64,000 bases of DNA. It comes from Certhia americana. Taxonomy: Eukaryota > Chordata > Aves > Passeriformes > Certhiidae. Positions 54,601 to 62,730 of the stretch are shown one piece after another. Made by a program: the position numbers and the translations under genes. The DNA is taken from contig CM031870.1 in assembly GCA_018697195.1 (NCBI GenBank), positions 8,997,380 to 9,061,379 of the forward strand, in the 5' to 3' direction. The stretch's first letter is position 1. Every line of letters starts with the position of its first letter. Under the pieces are notes generated by a model. That model was not told the origin of the DNA. It saw only the letters and a program-made list of their open reading frames with translations, and searched no databases.

Positions 54601-57600
54601 TGAGGAGAATGTGTGTGAATGTGTTTACACACACAGACAAACATGAGCATAGGTGCTTGCTTGAAGAGTCTGTATTGAGATCTTGGTGAATAACCCTGTG
54701 TAGTGCTTTGCCAGTGTACCTTGATAAGGGTAAAAGTTCCTTCATATCAAAGGAAATTCATAAACAAAACTAATGAATATTCCTAATTTCATGCATTTCA
54801 GAACTATCCCAACAGATAAAACCTTGTAGCTCTAGTGTCATTTGGGTTTTTGTGGTGGCAGATCTCAGGCACAGCTGTGGGTGTTTAATGGCACTTTCCT
54901 GCATTCTTAGTATGTGGGGGACATCCCACACAGGTTGTCTTAAGTCACTCTATCACTACCAGTCAGCTGGGGCTCCCTACTAGATGTCCTGATGACAAAT
55001 CACTTCCCATCCCTGGAGTACAAGCAGTGGTTTAAAACACTTCTTCAGACCTGCATGAAAGTCTCATTTTTTCTAGACTTGTTTTTGAATGAGTGGGTTT
55101 GGGGGGGGGTTTTGTTACCTTTTGCTTAAGATTCAGTTATTTAGGGGATGGCTGTTTAAAATAGAGATAAGCAGTTCCTGAAAGCTTACCCCCTCTTTCA
55201 AAAATAAAAGAACATAAATCTACAAATTGGGAAAAAACCCCAAAGATACCTAATGAAATGCATATTACATGATGGCCATTTACAGGCTGTCTCTGAGAGA
55301 CAGTAGAGCAGGGTTTGCAACCCCAAAATGCTGCAGTTATCATCACCCTGGTACAAAATGGGGTCGGTAACTCTCCTAACCCCTGGTTTCCTGCACCTCT
55401 CTCCTAGGTTGCCTTCATGAAGTCTTTGTCATGGTTTTTCCCTATTTCTTTGTACTGAAACCAACCACTGAGTTTGCAAATGAATGTCCAAAATATCTGT
55501 TTTCTAGATGGTCAATTTCATATTAAGCATTTTAGTCTTTATCATAGGTTAGTACTTACATACTGTTGAGAGAAACTAGGAACAATAAGCATAGGAAAAA
55601 ATAGCACATGAAAGAGAATAACTGTTCTCCTGCACTACAGATTTCCAGTGCACACAGTCAGCAGATGGATGATCTTTTCGATATTCTCATCAAGAGTGGA
55701 GGTAAGTTCAATGACAGCTGTGTGATGTAGAGATTTAAAACCTAGTAATAAAAATTTGATGCTATAATCAAATGAGAATTCTTTTAGGAACAGGAGTTAG
55801 AAGCTATCCAGCCTAAATGAAGCTAAATTTCTGAAAGTTTGATTAGTTCCTTTTTAAAGAAAACATTTACCAAAACACAGTAACCTGCTGCAGAACTTCA
55901 GTGTTTGCAAATTAGCTTAGGCAGGTCTTTACAGTAATCTCTACAGAATTCAAATTATTAAAATAACACCCTAGGTCAGCACAGATATATTTTATCAAAA
56001 TTGGAGAAGTTGAGCAAAAGTCCATAACATGTTCATTGAAATTATACAAAAAATAGAATAAGGTAAGAGTTAAAGCATGTTGATAGTAAAATTTCATTAA
56101 ATATAACTACATGTTATCAAAGATGTTTATTTTACATTACTGGGAAAAGGGTGCATGAACTACATAGAGACATTAATGAACAACAACTTCGTCGGTTAAA
56201 ATAAGGGAGCTTTCACAAAGGCATTGAAGTAACTAAAGTAATAATGAGAGTAGCTCAGTAATAAAAGAATGAGACATTCAGCCATAATTAGGCTTAGTAG
56301 ACTAAGAAGCCATTACAATTCTGGGGAATGTGGTGCCATGCGATTCAATTAACAGAATGGTTTGTAACTGCTGTCATGTAAGGATCTTGACAGGAGTGAA
56401 TCAAGGGCAGAGGCACTGGAAGACTTTAGCCATATTCTAAGCATCAGAGTATTTTTTTCTTTTTCAAAACAAATTGCAAGGTCACCTGCAGAAAATGTGA
56501 GTAGATTGGGATAAGTAACTTGCGTAGTCAACAAATCAAGCTAAATTAATGATCATCTTTATGAAAAAAAAAGGAAATAAAGCATTCAGGGCTATTACAC
56601 TTAATGTAAGTAAGCTCCGTACTGAAAAATGTTTAGTTTAGTAATTACTTCAGGAGAGTGAGAAGGATGTGTGTTTTTGCTTGGAAAACCAGCACAAAAT
56701 ATATTGTCAGGTATATTTTTGCTGCTAGGAACATCACTTGTGCTAGAGGACTTATTTGCATATTTGTCTGTCTTATTTTTGGGCTTCATTCACATCTAAG
56801 AATAAATTGGAACGTATGCTTTATTTCCCTTTATTGTTACTGGAACTATCTTATATGGAACTTCTTGACAGAAGTGTAGTTTTAGATTCTAGAATTGGGA
56901 ATAAATTCTTCTTAATCACATCAGTTCATCGTGTGGACTCTTAATTAACCAGTGTGGATGGTACTAAACAGGGATAAAACTGAAAACTGGTTTAGGTTCT
57001 CTTCTCTAAACAAGGAAATGTGTTAGTTCTATAATTATTCCAGTTAATGAGAACTATAAACATGAAGGAGGTAAAGGTAACATCTAGAAATACATTCCTT
57101 TTTTCGTCCATACTCATACCAATTGGCTGAGCTATCACTCGTCTGAAAGCAGAACTCTGGGACTTTTTTAAAATGCTCTGTTGTTCATGGAGGCCTTGCC
57201 AGAGTCTGATGTATGTAAGTGTGAATGGAGCAGCAAAGTGACTGTTACTGCACTTAATTCTCTGTGGATGCATCCCAAAGGGGGCAGAGAAGGGCTGGAA
57301 GTTCAAAGCATGAGGATGTCATTATCTTTTCAAACTCAACAGTGGGGTTTTTTTTATTACAGAGATTTCCCTTCCAATTAAAGAAGAACCATCTCCCATA
57401 TCTAAAATGAGACCAGTTACAGCCAATATCACTACAATGCCAGTGAACACAGTGATATCTCGTCCACCTCTGCAGATCCAAATGGCCCCTCCTCCTGTGT
57501 CCTTAGAACCAACAACCAGTTTGTCTATAAGTCTGGAAAACCAACTTGAAGCCCTCTTGGATGGAACTTTACCATCAGGTAATGAAATTCCTCAACTGAC

Positions 57601-57901
57601 AAGCAGTAATGAGGACAGAGAGTCATTTTCTTTAATTGAAGACCTCCAGAATGATCTGCTTAATCACTCCAGCATTTTAGATCACTCTCATTCACCAATG
57701 GAAACATCTGACCCACAGTTTACTACTAATAATTCTTGTCTATCTCTAGACCTTCCCGATACAAATTTGGACAATATGGAATGGCTGGACATTACAATGC
57801 CCAGTTCCTCATCTGGACTCACCCCTCTCAGTTCTGCTGCCCCAAGTGTGTTTTCCACTGACTTTCTAGATCCACAAGATCTACAGTTGCACTGGGATTA
57901 A
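10554..57901 (+). CDS. MRTFB: MRTFB (MKL2) myocardin-related transcription factor B, whole spliced coding region
   Basis: Coactivator that binds G-actin through RPEL motifs and, when actin polymerises, enters the nucleus and activates SRF target genes for cytoskeleton and muscle (family knowledge). Joining the exons listed separately gives 3315 nt, 1104 aa plus stop, with all phases matching. Seen in the product: RPEL1 about 53-78, RPEL2 about 93-118, RPEL3 about 137-162, basic KHRSKKCK...RVKKLKYHQY region 289-310, Gln-rich 331-350, SAP domain about 411-443, coiled coil about 575-618, PPRY motif 886-889, and a C-terminus ending DPQDLQLHWD. MRTFB is preferred over MRTFA and myocardin because both alternative N-termini (MEPAG... 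and MIDSSKK...), the LSTDDTSMADTF segment and the C-terminus match MRTFB as I remember it. Length is close to the human protein (about 1090 aa). No frameshift or internal stop is seen. Confidence 0.95.
12940..12957. repeat. A18 homopolymer
   Basis: Uninterrupted run of A in the intron upstream of exon 1b. It could be an old retroposon tail, but no element is recognisable before it. Confidence 0.95.
14735..14920 (+). mobile_element. CR1 LINE 3' fragment, diverged
   Basis: Reads GTGGCCCAGAGAGGCTGTG, then AATCTCCACCCGTGGAAATA, then GTCCTGGGCAAGCC. This is the CR1 3' region (consensus of the type 'gcccagagaggttgtggagtctccatccttggagat'). The final part near the 3' end is badly decayed. It is a dead copy and both limits are approximate. 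Confidence 0.8.
21361..21570. repeat. CpG-dense 30-bp minisatellite built from CCGRR pentamers
   Basis: Five 30-bp units in perfect phase (starts 21421, 21451, 21481, 21511, 21541), each ending CCGTGAGGGG. They are preceded by a variant unit (21376-21405), a 15-bp half unit (21406-21420) and a CCGAA/CCGAG lead-in. Units differ only at a few positions (A/G, T/G). Every pentamer starts CCG, so each unit carries five CpGs. Because 30 is a multiple of 3, the array stays open in most frames on both strands and creates several long but meaningless repetitive ORFs. It sits about 150 bp upstream of the exon 1b ATG. Confidence 0.95.
21578..21613 (+). promoter_or_regulatory. Upstream ORF (11 codons) in the exon 1b 5' UTR
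   Basis: ATG in the context CAGCGCCATGG, which is near-perfect Kozak (G at -3, G at +4). It encodes MGGAAAPAPLP followed by TGA, and ends 103 bases before the exon 1b ATG. If transcription starts upstream of it, as the CpG block suggests, ribosomes should often start here and must reinitiate or leak to reach the MRTFB start. The peptide itself is unlikely to matter. Whether it is inside the mRNA is not shown by the sequence. Confidence 0.55.
21717..21837 (+). CDS. MRTFB: MRTFB exon 1b, alternative N-terminus
   Basis: Encodes 40 residues starting MIDSSKKHQQGF and ending QKSLKE, plus one base of the shared Val codon. The donor is G|GTCAGTC at 21838. It joins exon 2 in the same phase as exon 1a, giving a 1093-aa isoform. 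It matches the human MRTFB isoform that, as I recall it, starts MDSSKKQ and contains LKEKECLE; the bird-like copy has an extra Ile at position 2. The start context CCCGCCATGA is good (G at -3). Confidence 0.9.
27167..27229. repeat. (AT)10 microsatellite followed by T44
   Basis: Ten AT dinucleotides (27167-27186) run directly into an uninterrupted stretch of T to 27229. The ORFs with poly-Phe or poly-Lys here are artefacts of the homopolymer. Length is probably variable between individuals and prone to sequencing error. Confidence 0.97.
30654..30697. repeat. A23 followed by (TA)n microsatellite
   Basis: A run of 23 A (30654-30676) then about ten TA dinucleotides (30677-30697). It is the reverse complement in structure of the tract at 27167-27229 in the same intron. 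Confidence 0.97.
32880..33330. mobile_element. Possible decayed solo LTR or other old repeat
   Basis: A block distinctly richer in GC than its surroundings. It contains an ATTAAA poly(A)-like signal (about 33170) inside a promoter-like, non-coding stretch, as in retroviral LTRs. I cannot find clean TG...CA ends, a target-site duplication or a primer binding site, so this is only a suggestion. No coding capacity is seen. Confidence 0.2.
35493..35558 (+). CDS. MRTFB: MRTFB exon 2, RPEL1 core
   Basis: First exon shared by both isoforms. The acceptor is TTCTTTTGTCAG and the donor C|GTAAGA at 35559. It completes the Val codon and encodes LQLRLQQRRTREQLVDQGIM then Pro (residues 53-73 of the long form), the core of the first RPEL actin-binding motif. 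The donor splits a Pro codon (C|CT). The Met in GIMP is a possible internal start used by shorter MRTF forms (family knowledge). Confidence 0.95.
35559..36526 (+). other. MRTFB: Intron 2
   Basis: 968 bp of AT-rich sequence. I see no feature other than the splice sites. Confidence 0.9.
36527..36582 (+). CDS. MRTFB: MRTFB exon 3, RPEL1-RPEL2 linker
   Basis: 56 nt after the acceptor CTTCCTTCACAG. Encodes LKSPAAFHEQIKSLERAR (residues 75-92). This is a near-invariant MRTF segment that ends RPEL1 and leads into RPEL2. The donor is AGG|GTAAAC, phase 0. Confidence 0.95.
36583..37151 (+). other. MRTFB: Intron 3
   Basis: 569 bp. It contains a T14 run near 37097 and no other feature. Confidence 0.9.
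37152..37227 (+). CDS. MRTFB: MRTFB exon 4, RPEL2
   Basis: Encodes TENFLKHKIRSRPDRSELV then RMHILE (residues 93-117). It carries the RPEL signature R-P-x-x-x-E-L (RPDRSEL, 104-110), which contacts G-actin in the family. The acceptor is CTTTTAAG and the donor G|GTATGT, with a split Glu codon. Confidence 0.96.
37228..37718 (+). other. MRTFB: Intron 4
   Basis: 491 bp, AT-rich, no feature seen. Confidence 0.9.
37719..37880 (+). CDS. MRTFB: MRTFB exon 5, RPEL3
   Basis: Encodes TFAEPSLQATQMKLKRARLA onward to SSVKEAII (residues 119-171) plus one base. It includes RPEL3 with its RPGPMEL core (148-154) and the basic KLKRAR stretch between RPEL2 and RPEL3, part of the actin-masked nuclear import signal in the family. 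The only exon end that keeps frame with exon 6 is ATAG|GCAAGT, so the downstream intron should start with GC instead of GT. Confidence 0.93.
37881..38408 (+). other. MRTFB: Intron 5, predicted GC-AG intron with NAGNAG acceptor
   Basis: Starts GCAAGT, the accepted consensus for GC donors after AG, and ends CTTAGCAG, so splicing can end at 38405 or 38408. A GT lies 4 bases further in (GTAGAA) but using it would break the frame. The short intron (about 525 bp) shows no other feature. Confidence 0.8.
38409..38590 (+). CDS. MRTFB: MRTFB exon 6, acidic/Ser-Pro segment
   Basis: Encodes GQENYPQALDDFSFDEDSSD then ALSPDQPASQESQGS and further Pro/Ser-rich sequence (residues 173-232). This is well conserved among MRTFs directly after the RPEL region. 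The exon may start at 38406 instead, adding Ala between Ile and Val. The donor ACACAG|GTACAG at 38591 is mediocre; read-through runs 27 codons to a stop. Confidence 0.93.
38591..43118 (+). other. MRTFB: Intron 6
   Basis: 4.5 kb. It contains a probable ancient CR1-like LINE remnant (about 41.4-42.7 kb). The rest is plain AT-rich intron without coding exons. Confidence 0.85.
41400..42720 (+). mobile_element. Ancient CR1-like LINE remnant, heavily decayed
   Basis: Several pieces in the right order resemble the 3' half of CR1-family LINEs. These are GATGTCATCTGGCTGAATTT (reverse transcriptase region), GGTACCAGTGCTCTGTGGGA, GATGCAGTGAGACCCTACAT followed by GGAATATCCTGTACA (the 'gtgagaccccacatggaatactgtg' block), and TCCATCAGAGGAGGAAGG. 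No frame is open for more than about 80 codons. The similarity is from recall of the consensus and the borders are rough. Confidence 0.45.
43119..43259 (+). CDS. MRTFB: MRTFB exon 7, Thr/Pro-rich linker
   Basis: Encodes YPPLTSPVPEFLKTPSTIEQ then a Thr-rich run (TTLTTTTVSATKPGPTLVK; residues 233-279). VPEFLKTP and KPGP-LVK match human MRTFB, while the Thr-rich middle is poorly conserved. The acceptor AATATTAG follows a long T-rich tract; the donor is AAG|GTGGGT. Phase 0 at both ends, so skipping would stay in frame. Confidence 0.93.
43260..44680 (+). other. MRTFB: Intron 7
   Basis: 1.4 kb of AT-rich sequence. Small open frames (up to about 75 codons) look random. Confidence 0.88.
44681..44928 (+). 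CDS. MRTFB: MRTFB exon 8, basic region and Gln-rich domain
   Basis: Encodes QSHPKNLNDKHRSKKCKESK, then PRVKKLKYHQYIPPDQK, then a Gln-rich stretch (LLQQQQLFLQLQILSQQQQ), residues 280-361. In the family the basic B1 segment and the following Tyr-rich YHQYIPPDQ contact SRF and take part in nuclear import, and the Gln-rich segment modulates this. It is among the most conserved parts of MRTFs. The acceptor is CCAAAACCAG; the donor A|GTATGT splits a Lys codon. Confidence 0.96.
44929..46517 (+). other. MRTFB: Intron 8
   Basis: 1.6 kb. It contains a short GC-richer island at about 45308-45340 that runs into a perfect 9-bp inverted repeat (45340-45360). No exon is seen. Confidence 0.88.
46518..46671 (+). 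CDS. MRTFB: MRTFB exon 9, Ser/Asn-rich linker to SAP
   Basis: Encodes PLNDKQSNNGNSPLSTLNNS, then further polar sequence, to RKPGPLPSSLDDLK (residues 363-413). The last residues start the first helix of the SAP domain. The acceptor is CTTAAAG and the donor AAG|GTAAAA. Confidence 0.95.
46672..48843 (+). other. MRTFB: Intron 9
   Basis: 2.2 kb of AT-rich sequence, no feature seen. Confidence 0.88.
48844..49863 (+). CDS. MRTFB: MRTFB exon 10, SAP domain and leucine zipper
   Basis: The largest internal exon: 340 codons (residues 414-753). It starts VAELKMELKLRGLPVSGTKT, the SAP DNA-binding fold, then Ser/Thr-rich linker with LPISPSPSEQSSLSTDD (likely proline-directed phosphorylation region). Next is a leucine-zipper-like coiled coil (AEKDRKLQEKEKQIEELKRK onward, about 575-618) for homo- and heterodimerisation in the family. 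The rest is Gln/Val-rich. IKQE at 682-685 fits the SUMO consensus. Acceptor TTTATTTCAG, donor CAA|GTAAGG. Read-through into intron 10 adds 20 codons before a stop (TAA, 49924-49926). Confidence 0.97.
49864..51154 (+). other. MRTFB: Intron 10
   Basis: 1.3 kb. Long open frames at 50442-50873 and 50767-51357 do not match any protein I know, and the second crosses exon 11 in the wrong frame. An AATAAA lies at 50330-50335 (see findings). Confidence 0.85.
51155..51310 (+). CDS. MRTFB: MRTFB exon 11, Gln-rich segment
   Basis: Encodes AQSQAGIQTPSQIAAPISSS and onward to QHALGQTQQIRK (residues 754-805). It aligns with the QAGMQTQPQ and QVRK parts of human MRTFB; the middle is weakly conserved. Acceptor ATCCTTTAG, donor AAG|GTTTGT (weaker than the others). 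Phase 0 at both ends. Confidence 0.92.
51311..53658 (+). other. MRTFB: Intron 11
   Basis: 2.3 kb of AT-rich sequence with an A17 run at 53196-53212. I see no exon or recognisable element. Confidence 0.85.
53196..53212. repeat. A17 homopolymer
   Basis: Uninterrupted run of A in intron 11; no recognisable retroposon body lies upstream. Confidence 0.95.
53659..53817 (+). CDS. MRTFB: MRTFB exon 12, linker to activation domain
   Basis: Encodes VFPPVTSNAVFSYQTAPVST then FINKTSNSN...VPSVQNGPAAPNK (residues 806-858). FINK-SNS and LQNGP-like positions match human MRTFB. Acceptor CTTTTCAG, donor AAG|GTAAAG. Phase 0 at both ends. Confidence 0.93.
54106..54246 (+). CDS. MRTFB: MRTFB exon 13, PPxY motif
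   Basis: Encodes PGSPSQAQPYIVQQPLFNNT then LKTKDPPRYEEAIKQTR (residues 859-905). TKDPPRYEEAIKQTR is an MRTF hallmark. PPRY (886-889) fits the PPxY ligand of WW domains such as those of YAP/TAZ or NEDD4-type ligases. Acceptor CATCCAG, donor GAG|GTACTA. Phase 0 at both ends. The preceding intron 12 is only 288 bp. Confidence 0.95.
54247..55640 (+). other. MRTFB: Intron 13
   Basis: 1.4 kb. A GT/AC-rich imperfect hairpin lies at 54609-54632 and a G9 run near 55101. Nothing else is seen. Confidence 0.85.
55641..55701 (+). CDS. MRTFB: MRTFB exon 14, start of transactivation domain
   Basis: Encodes ISSAHSQQMDDLFDILIKSG (residues 906-925) plus one base of a Glu codon. QMDDLFDILIKSGE is an amphipathic acidic/hydrophobic activation motif conserved in MRTFs. 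Acceptor GCACTACAG, donor G|GTAAGT. Skipping this exon would shift the frame. Confidence 0.96.
55702..57362 (+). other. MRTFB: Intron 14
   Basis: 1.7 kb of AT-rich sequence, no feature seen. Confidence 0.88.
57363..57901 (+). CDS. MRTFB: MRTFB exon 15, C-terminal activation domain and stop
   Basis: Last coding exon: 178 residues (927-1104) and TAA at 57899-57901. Contains ISLPIKEEPSPISKMRPVTA (IKEE is a second SUMO consensus), SLENQLEALLDGTLPS, then FSLIEDLQNDLL, NLDNMEWLDITMP and a terminal FLDPQDLQLHWD. This acidic, Ser-rich sequence with repeated hydrophobic clusters is the strong transactivation domain of the family. The acceptor follows a T-rich tract ending ATTACAG. Confidence 0.97.
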
Positions 57902-58885
57902 GCTATAGCCAATGAGAACATGCAAGTCTCTTTACAGCAGAGATCCATTTTTATACCATTCTGATTGCAGTTAACATTAGTTAAGACAGTAATGTTTGGA
58001 AGAACAAATGCTTGAAGTGAATTCCTTACTGATTTTCAAGTTTACAACAGTGAGTCACTTTATGCATCCATCAGTAATGCAGATCAGGGCCCTCTAAAAG
58101 CTGTATTTCACAAGCCAAGAAAGGATGATTGTACTTTGTGATTAAAAGTACCCCAGGGTAAATGTATCACAAATATTTAAGAAAGAATTTTTGTCTCTGA
58201 CTTTGTAATGCTTATACGAGCAACACAACATGACTAAACTTAGACTGAGATGTCAGTTCTCTGGATTGACCAGTGAGCAAATGTCAGGGGAGGGGAGGTA
58301 TCACTGCACTTCATTGTTCCTGTGGAAAGCCTGAGCCAGGTTCAGAACTAATTGTGAGGGCAAAGGCAAGTGGAAGCACTGGCTGGTTCAGTGAAATTTC
58401 ATATATCTAGTCTCTTCATTTGTTCAAGTTGTTTTTATATTTTGCTTTTGTGAATTTTAAAACACTTCCCCCATTCTTTTAATCATGAGGGAGGACTTTA
58501 ACTGCATCCAAAGGGATATTAAGTGTAACTGCAAGAAATCCACTGTAGCTATGCCAGGTAATATTGAGAACACTGAATTTTCTATAGCAATGCTCTGGAT
58601 TTAATAGCTAGGTTTTAATGTGTATATCAGACAGTTATTTGTACACTCTTTTAACTTTATATAGCTTATTTTTGTGAACAGAGGGGAACACAGTGATCTT
58701 CAAACAAGAGATTACTATAACAGAAGTAAATATCCTATTTTACTTGTGTTTGAGGATATTTGTTATATCATTGAATCCAGTATCTCAGCATATTAAAAAA
58801 GTTTGAGGAAGTAGAAAAGTTTTATTAATAGTGTTGTACACTACAATCCTGCAAGCATCTATGCAAGAATAGTCATAATGCCCTC

Positions 58886-58891
58886 AATAAA
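58886..58891 (+). promoter_or_regulatory. Proximal poly(A) signal AATAAA
   Basis: Canonical hexamer in CCCTCAATAAAAGATG, followed within 30 bases by the G/T-rich stretch GTTGTAGGGG. Use would give a short 3' UTR of about 1 kb. Confidence 0.4.
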
Positions 58892-61800
58892 AGATGTTTG
58901 TAGGATGAGATCAAGTTGTAGGGGACAGTGCTGACAGGACAACCATCATTTCTTAATGAATACTTTGTCTATTGAACAGCTTTGTCTGCCACTACATAAC
59001 ATCAGGGAAGCCAATAGAGAGGCTGCTCAGTGTGAATCCTAAACATCAGGATCAGAATATACTGTTTGTGATAAGAAGGCATATTGCATATCTGAAACAG
59101 ACATATCAAAAATTAAGCTCTTACCTCACAGCACACCACGTGATTTTTTTTTTTAAAAGCCCTTAGTTGTTGTTTTCAGAGTCTATTATGAAAGCAGTTA
59201 GAAAAACAAACAAAAATTCAAGTAGAACTAAAATACTTTGACATTCTATGGTTGTCTCTCAGGTAACAGCTGTTAAATGTTGCCATAGATGACGGAGGCT
59301 GATAATCAAACACAAAATTGGAATTTCCTATTAGGGAATTCCTAAATTAAGATAAAAGGAAGCATTCCCTGTTTCCTGAAATAGGGAAATATTGTATGTT
59401 TTCTAGTCTGTAAACCAGTCTCATTGCATGGTTCTTTCCTCGCTAAGTTTTGTAGGATTGAATGAAAAAATGCCCAGAAGCTTTTGCCTGCTTCTTAGAA
59501 TAATGACGTGTATCAAAGAAATACTGAAAACAGTAAGTGGCTGTTATCCACTTAGCAACCTTCATCATGTTTTTCAAAAAGAAAAGCACAACACAATCAT
59601 GTTAACATCAAACATACTTTTGTCAGGAAATGTTATGGAATTAACTGAAAATTTGCATCTCCAGATATAATGCAGTCTGGTTTACTGATACGACAGAATT
59701 CCATTGGCTTCAGATAAAATAATGGATTACATCATTGATTCAGGGTTTCAACTGATACCATATGTTTGCATCATATCAGTTATAGCACTTAAAATCATTA
59801 TGTATCTTCACTGGTTTTACTGGCCAAGAATTATTGTAATATGAAAGTAAGTAAAAGAAAACAGTCATTGGAGATTTTCACTACATACAGTTGAAAGACA
59901 TAATTCCTTACTCCTTCTTGCTGTGCCTACAATACTTGAGTACAATATTACATGTGGACTGTCTGCCTTAAGCTTTGATGGTATAGGACTTTTCAACAAA
60001 AGTGAACACCTAACATTCAACTTTTTGCATTCCTGTTCATCATCCTATCTTGGGAGCTAATACTCTGAGATACAAAGTGCCCTCGGCTGTTATGAGAATA
60101 AGAATTAAGGACTCTTGGTCTGATAGGAACAACTCTGAATGAAATTTAGTGTTCTGCAGTACTGTCAGTTTATTATGTGTGATGCAGCAGACATCATACA
60201 ATACATGTGTGATTAGAATTATCCCTTTTTCACCCTGCCTCCTGAATAAATGAGAGGCAAGTAAATTAATTTTTAGAGCACAAATTAACCTAGAGCAACT
60301 GTACTGTCATTTTTTGATGTGCATGTAAATAGAGCTTGAAACTGGCAAAGTCATCTTGCTATAAAATTACCCTTATTGTCAGTGTAGAATATTAATTAAC
60401 CCATAAGAATCTTTGTGCAGAAATAAACCCAAACAGTCAAGATGTCTTATCAGTATGGTATAGCTTTCTGCTCTGAACGTCTATTTGAAAAAAAAAAAAA
60501 AATTAAGGGATCATTTTAGTTTCTGAAGTACAAATATTCTAGTGTAGGAAATGTGTGATTAGTTTTCTGTACATTTCAGAATTGTGTACTAAAACTTATA
60601 TAAAATGGTTTGCTTTAGACTTTGTTCTGAAATGTGATATGTTTGCCATAGTTGTATATGCCTGTTAATGGCAGAAACAGGTTTTGCTTAGACTTTTGTG
60701 TGTGCATGTTTTACATGAAAATTTTTGTAGCACAAATATAGTACATCTTAGAAATTTAATCATGACTGTGCAGTTTGACTGCACAGAACTGAATCTTTCT
60801 CATTAAGAGAACAGTTGCAAAGGAATGCACTGGCACTAAATTTGCCATTTAAATGGCTGCAGTATACTAACAGAATGCATCCTATCAAATGTGGTGTTAG
60901 TGGGTCCTTCAAAGTAATTAAGAATACCTTTTAATCAGTGTGAAAATCAAAAGTTGGTTGTTTACACATCTAGACAGAGCTCAGACAAGTTTCACAAGGC
61001 TGATGTTACTCGAGAGGAGTCACATCTTGTGTTCAGTAGAGAAATGGAATTTGGTACACACTTTTAGTGCCATTCAGCATCAGTTACAGGCAAAATTTTA
61101 ACATTAGAAATAGTTTAAAAAGCATTCGCATACTCTCGCTGACAATAAAATTAATTTCTGGCAGTTGTTCTCTACAGAAATTTAGTGTAATCCAACAGTG
61201 TGAGCTTGCAGACCTGCAGAATTAGAACTTTAAAAAGCTGAGGCCACAGCTTTTAGAAATAATCACTACTTAATACTGACATTTATTTCCCAGGTATTTG
61301 TAAATTCACCAACGGGAGTCATGTTCAGAGAAGATGGTGATCCAAAACAGAAGTGGTGATATTAAACTTTTCTGTTACATAATCTCAAACATTCAGATGC
61401 CTCAAAAGTGTAGGCACTGTAATCAAAACCCAAGCACAAGCTCCTGAACTATTGTCAAGGCAAAGAAACTGTAATTACAGGATACATTAAACTGGAAGGG
61501 CATTATGTTATCAAAATACAGGAAAGCTCACCAATGTATACAATTACTATTTGGATGGCATCTTAAGTGTATTATAAACTTAGAGCAAACGCTATTGAAA
61601 CTGGAAAAAAAATCTTCCACTTATCTCTAGTAAATGTTCTGTTGAAACTCTTTGTATTTGTGATCTATGAAATCACCTTTCCATGACTTCTAGACCATAC
61701 CCTAGAAGGTATTTCATGTGAGATCAGTGGAATTGAGTTACATATATTATAGACATGGCCAATAAAGGGCATCCATTAAAACCCGAAATAATCTCAAATA

Positions 61801-62706
61801 GTCATTTTATACCACTTTGCTAGGAATAAAGTGCAAAAAAGAGACACCTACATTATTCTGTAGTGTCCAATACTGATTATAAAGTTTTTAAGGTAAAAGT
61901 GCGTAAATGTATTTGTAGAAATCTAGCCAAAAAACTCATTCTAGCTATGAGAGCAAATTCTCAAAAAAAAAGCAGGGAATGGTTAATAACTATATAATCA
62001 CACTATTTTTATAAAAATATTCAAAAGACAGCCTAAAGTAAATTATAATAATATAAAGATTTAAATAGGAACCAAAGCATTGCCATTTATATTGCCAAAG
62101 GAGGCACTTTGTATTTTAAAACATAGGAAATTAAGTCCCCAAAAGTGTTATCCATACTTTTTTTAAAATTAAGGATGTAGATATTTTCAATGCTGTTTTT
62201 GATGTTTAACAGTACAGATTTGATTTTGTTGTTTGAGAAATTTGTAGTAAGTAATAGCACAGGCTTTTTTTCCAGATAAGATTTTCTTCACAATACTGCT
62301 TGCAGTAGAAATAATGCTAACCCTAGTATGTGTTTTTCTTCTTATTTTCTTAGTCATAATTATGTCTTAGCATCTCATTTTGTGAAAAGAAGAAGATAAA
62401 CACCTGTGTCTGGGGCCCTCTTCATTTAAGCACTACTTTACTAAATGCAAGTTATGGCAATCAGGGCGTCAGTTTATGTATTGCCTTTCTAGAAGAAACC
62501 ATGATGCCTTTGTATTTGCTGTTTGCACCCCTGAAATCAATTCCATATGTTTGAATGCCATATGTTTTGCACATTGTACTGTATATATGTAATGCATACT
62601 GTATTTTTATATGTGTACTACATTTATCAAATATTTTGTACATAGTGGCAATATTGTAGCTACTGAGGAAATGTTTGATATTTCAGCATTTTTGCTAAGT
62701 GTCTCA

Positions 62707-62712
62707 AATAAA
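62707..62712 (+). promoter_or_regulatory. Distal poly(A) signal AATAAA
   Basis: Canonical hexamer in GTGTCTCAAATAAAAAAG, followed by the T/G-rich CATTTGTCC within 25 bases. It ends a stretch rich in TGTATATA-type motifs typical of 3' UTR ends. Confidence 0.5.
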
Positions 62713-62730
62713 AAAGGAAAACTGTTCATT

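Larger units (their letters stand above)
57902..62730 (+). other. MRTFB: MRTFB 3' UTR (predicted)
   Basis: About 4.8 kb, AT-rich, without splice-like structure or coding capacity. Candidate poly(A) signals AATAAA occur at 58886, 60245, 61761 and 62707. Pumilio-type TGTANATA motifs occur at 60324-60331 and 62580-62587. Long 3' UTRs are normal for MRTFB. I favour the 62707 signal as the main distal end. Length is inferred, as no transcript data are available. Confidence 0.65.
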
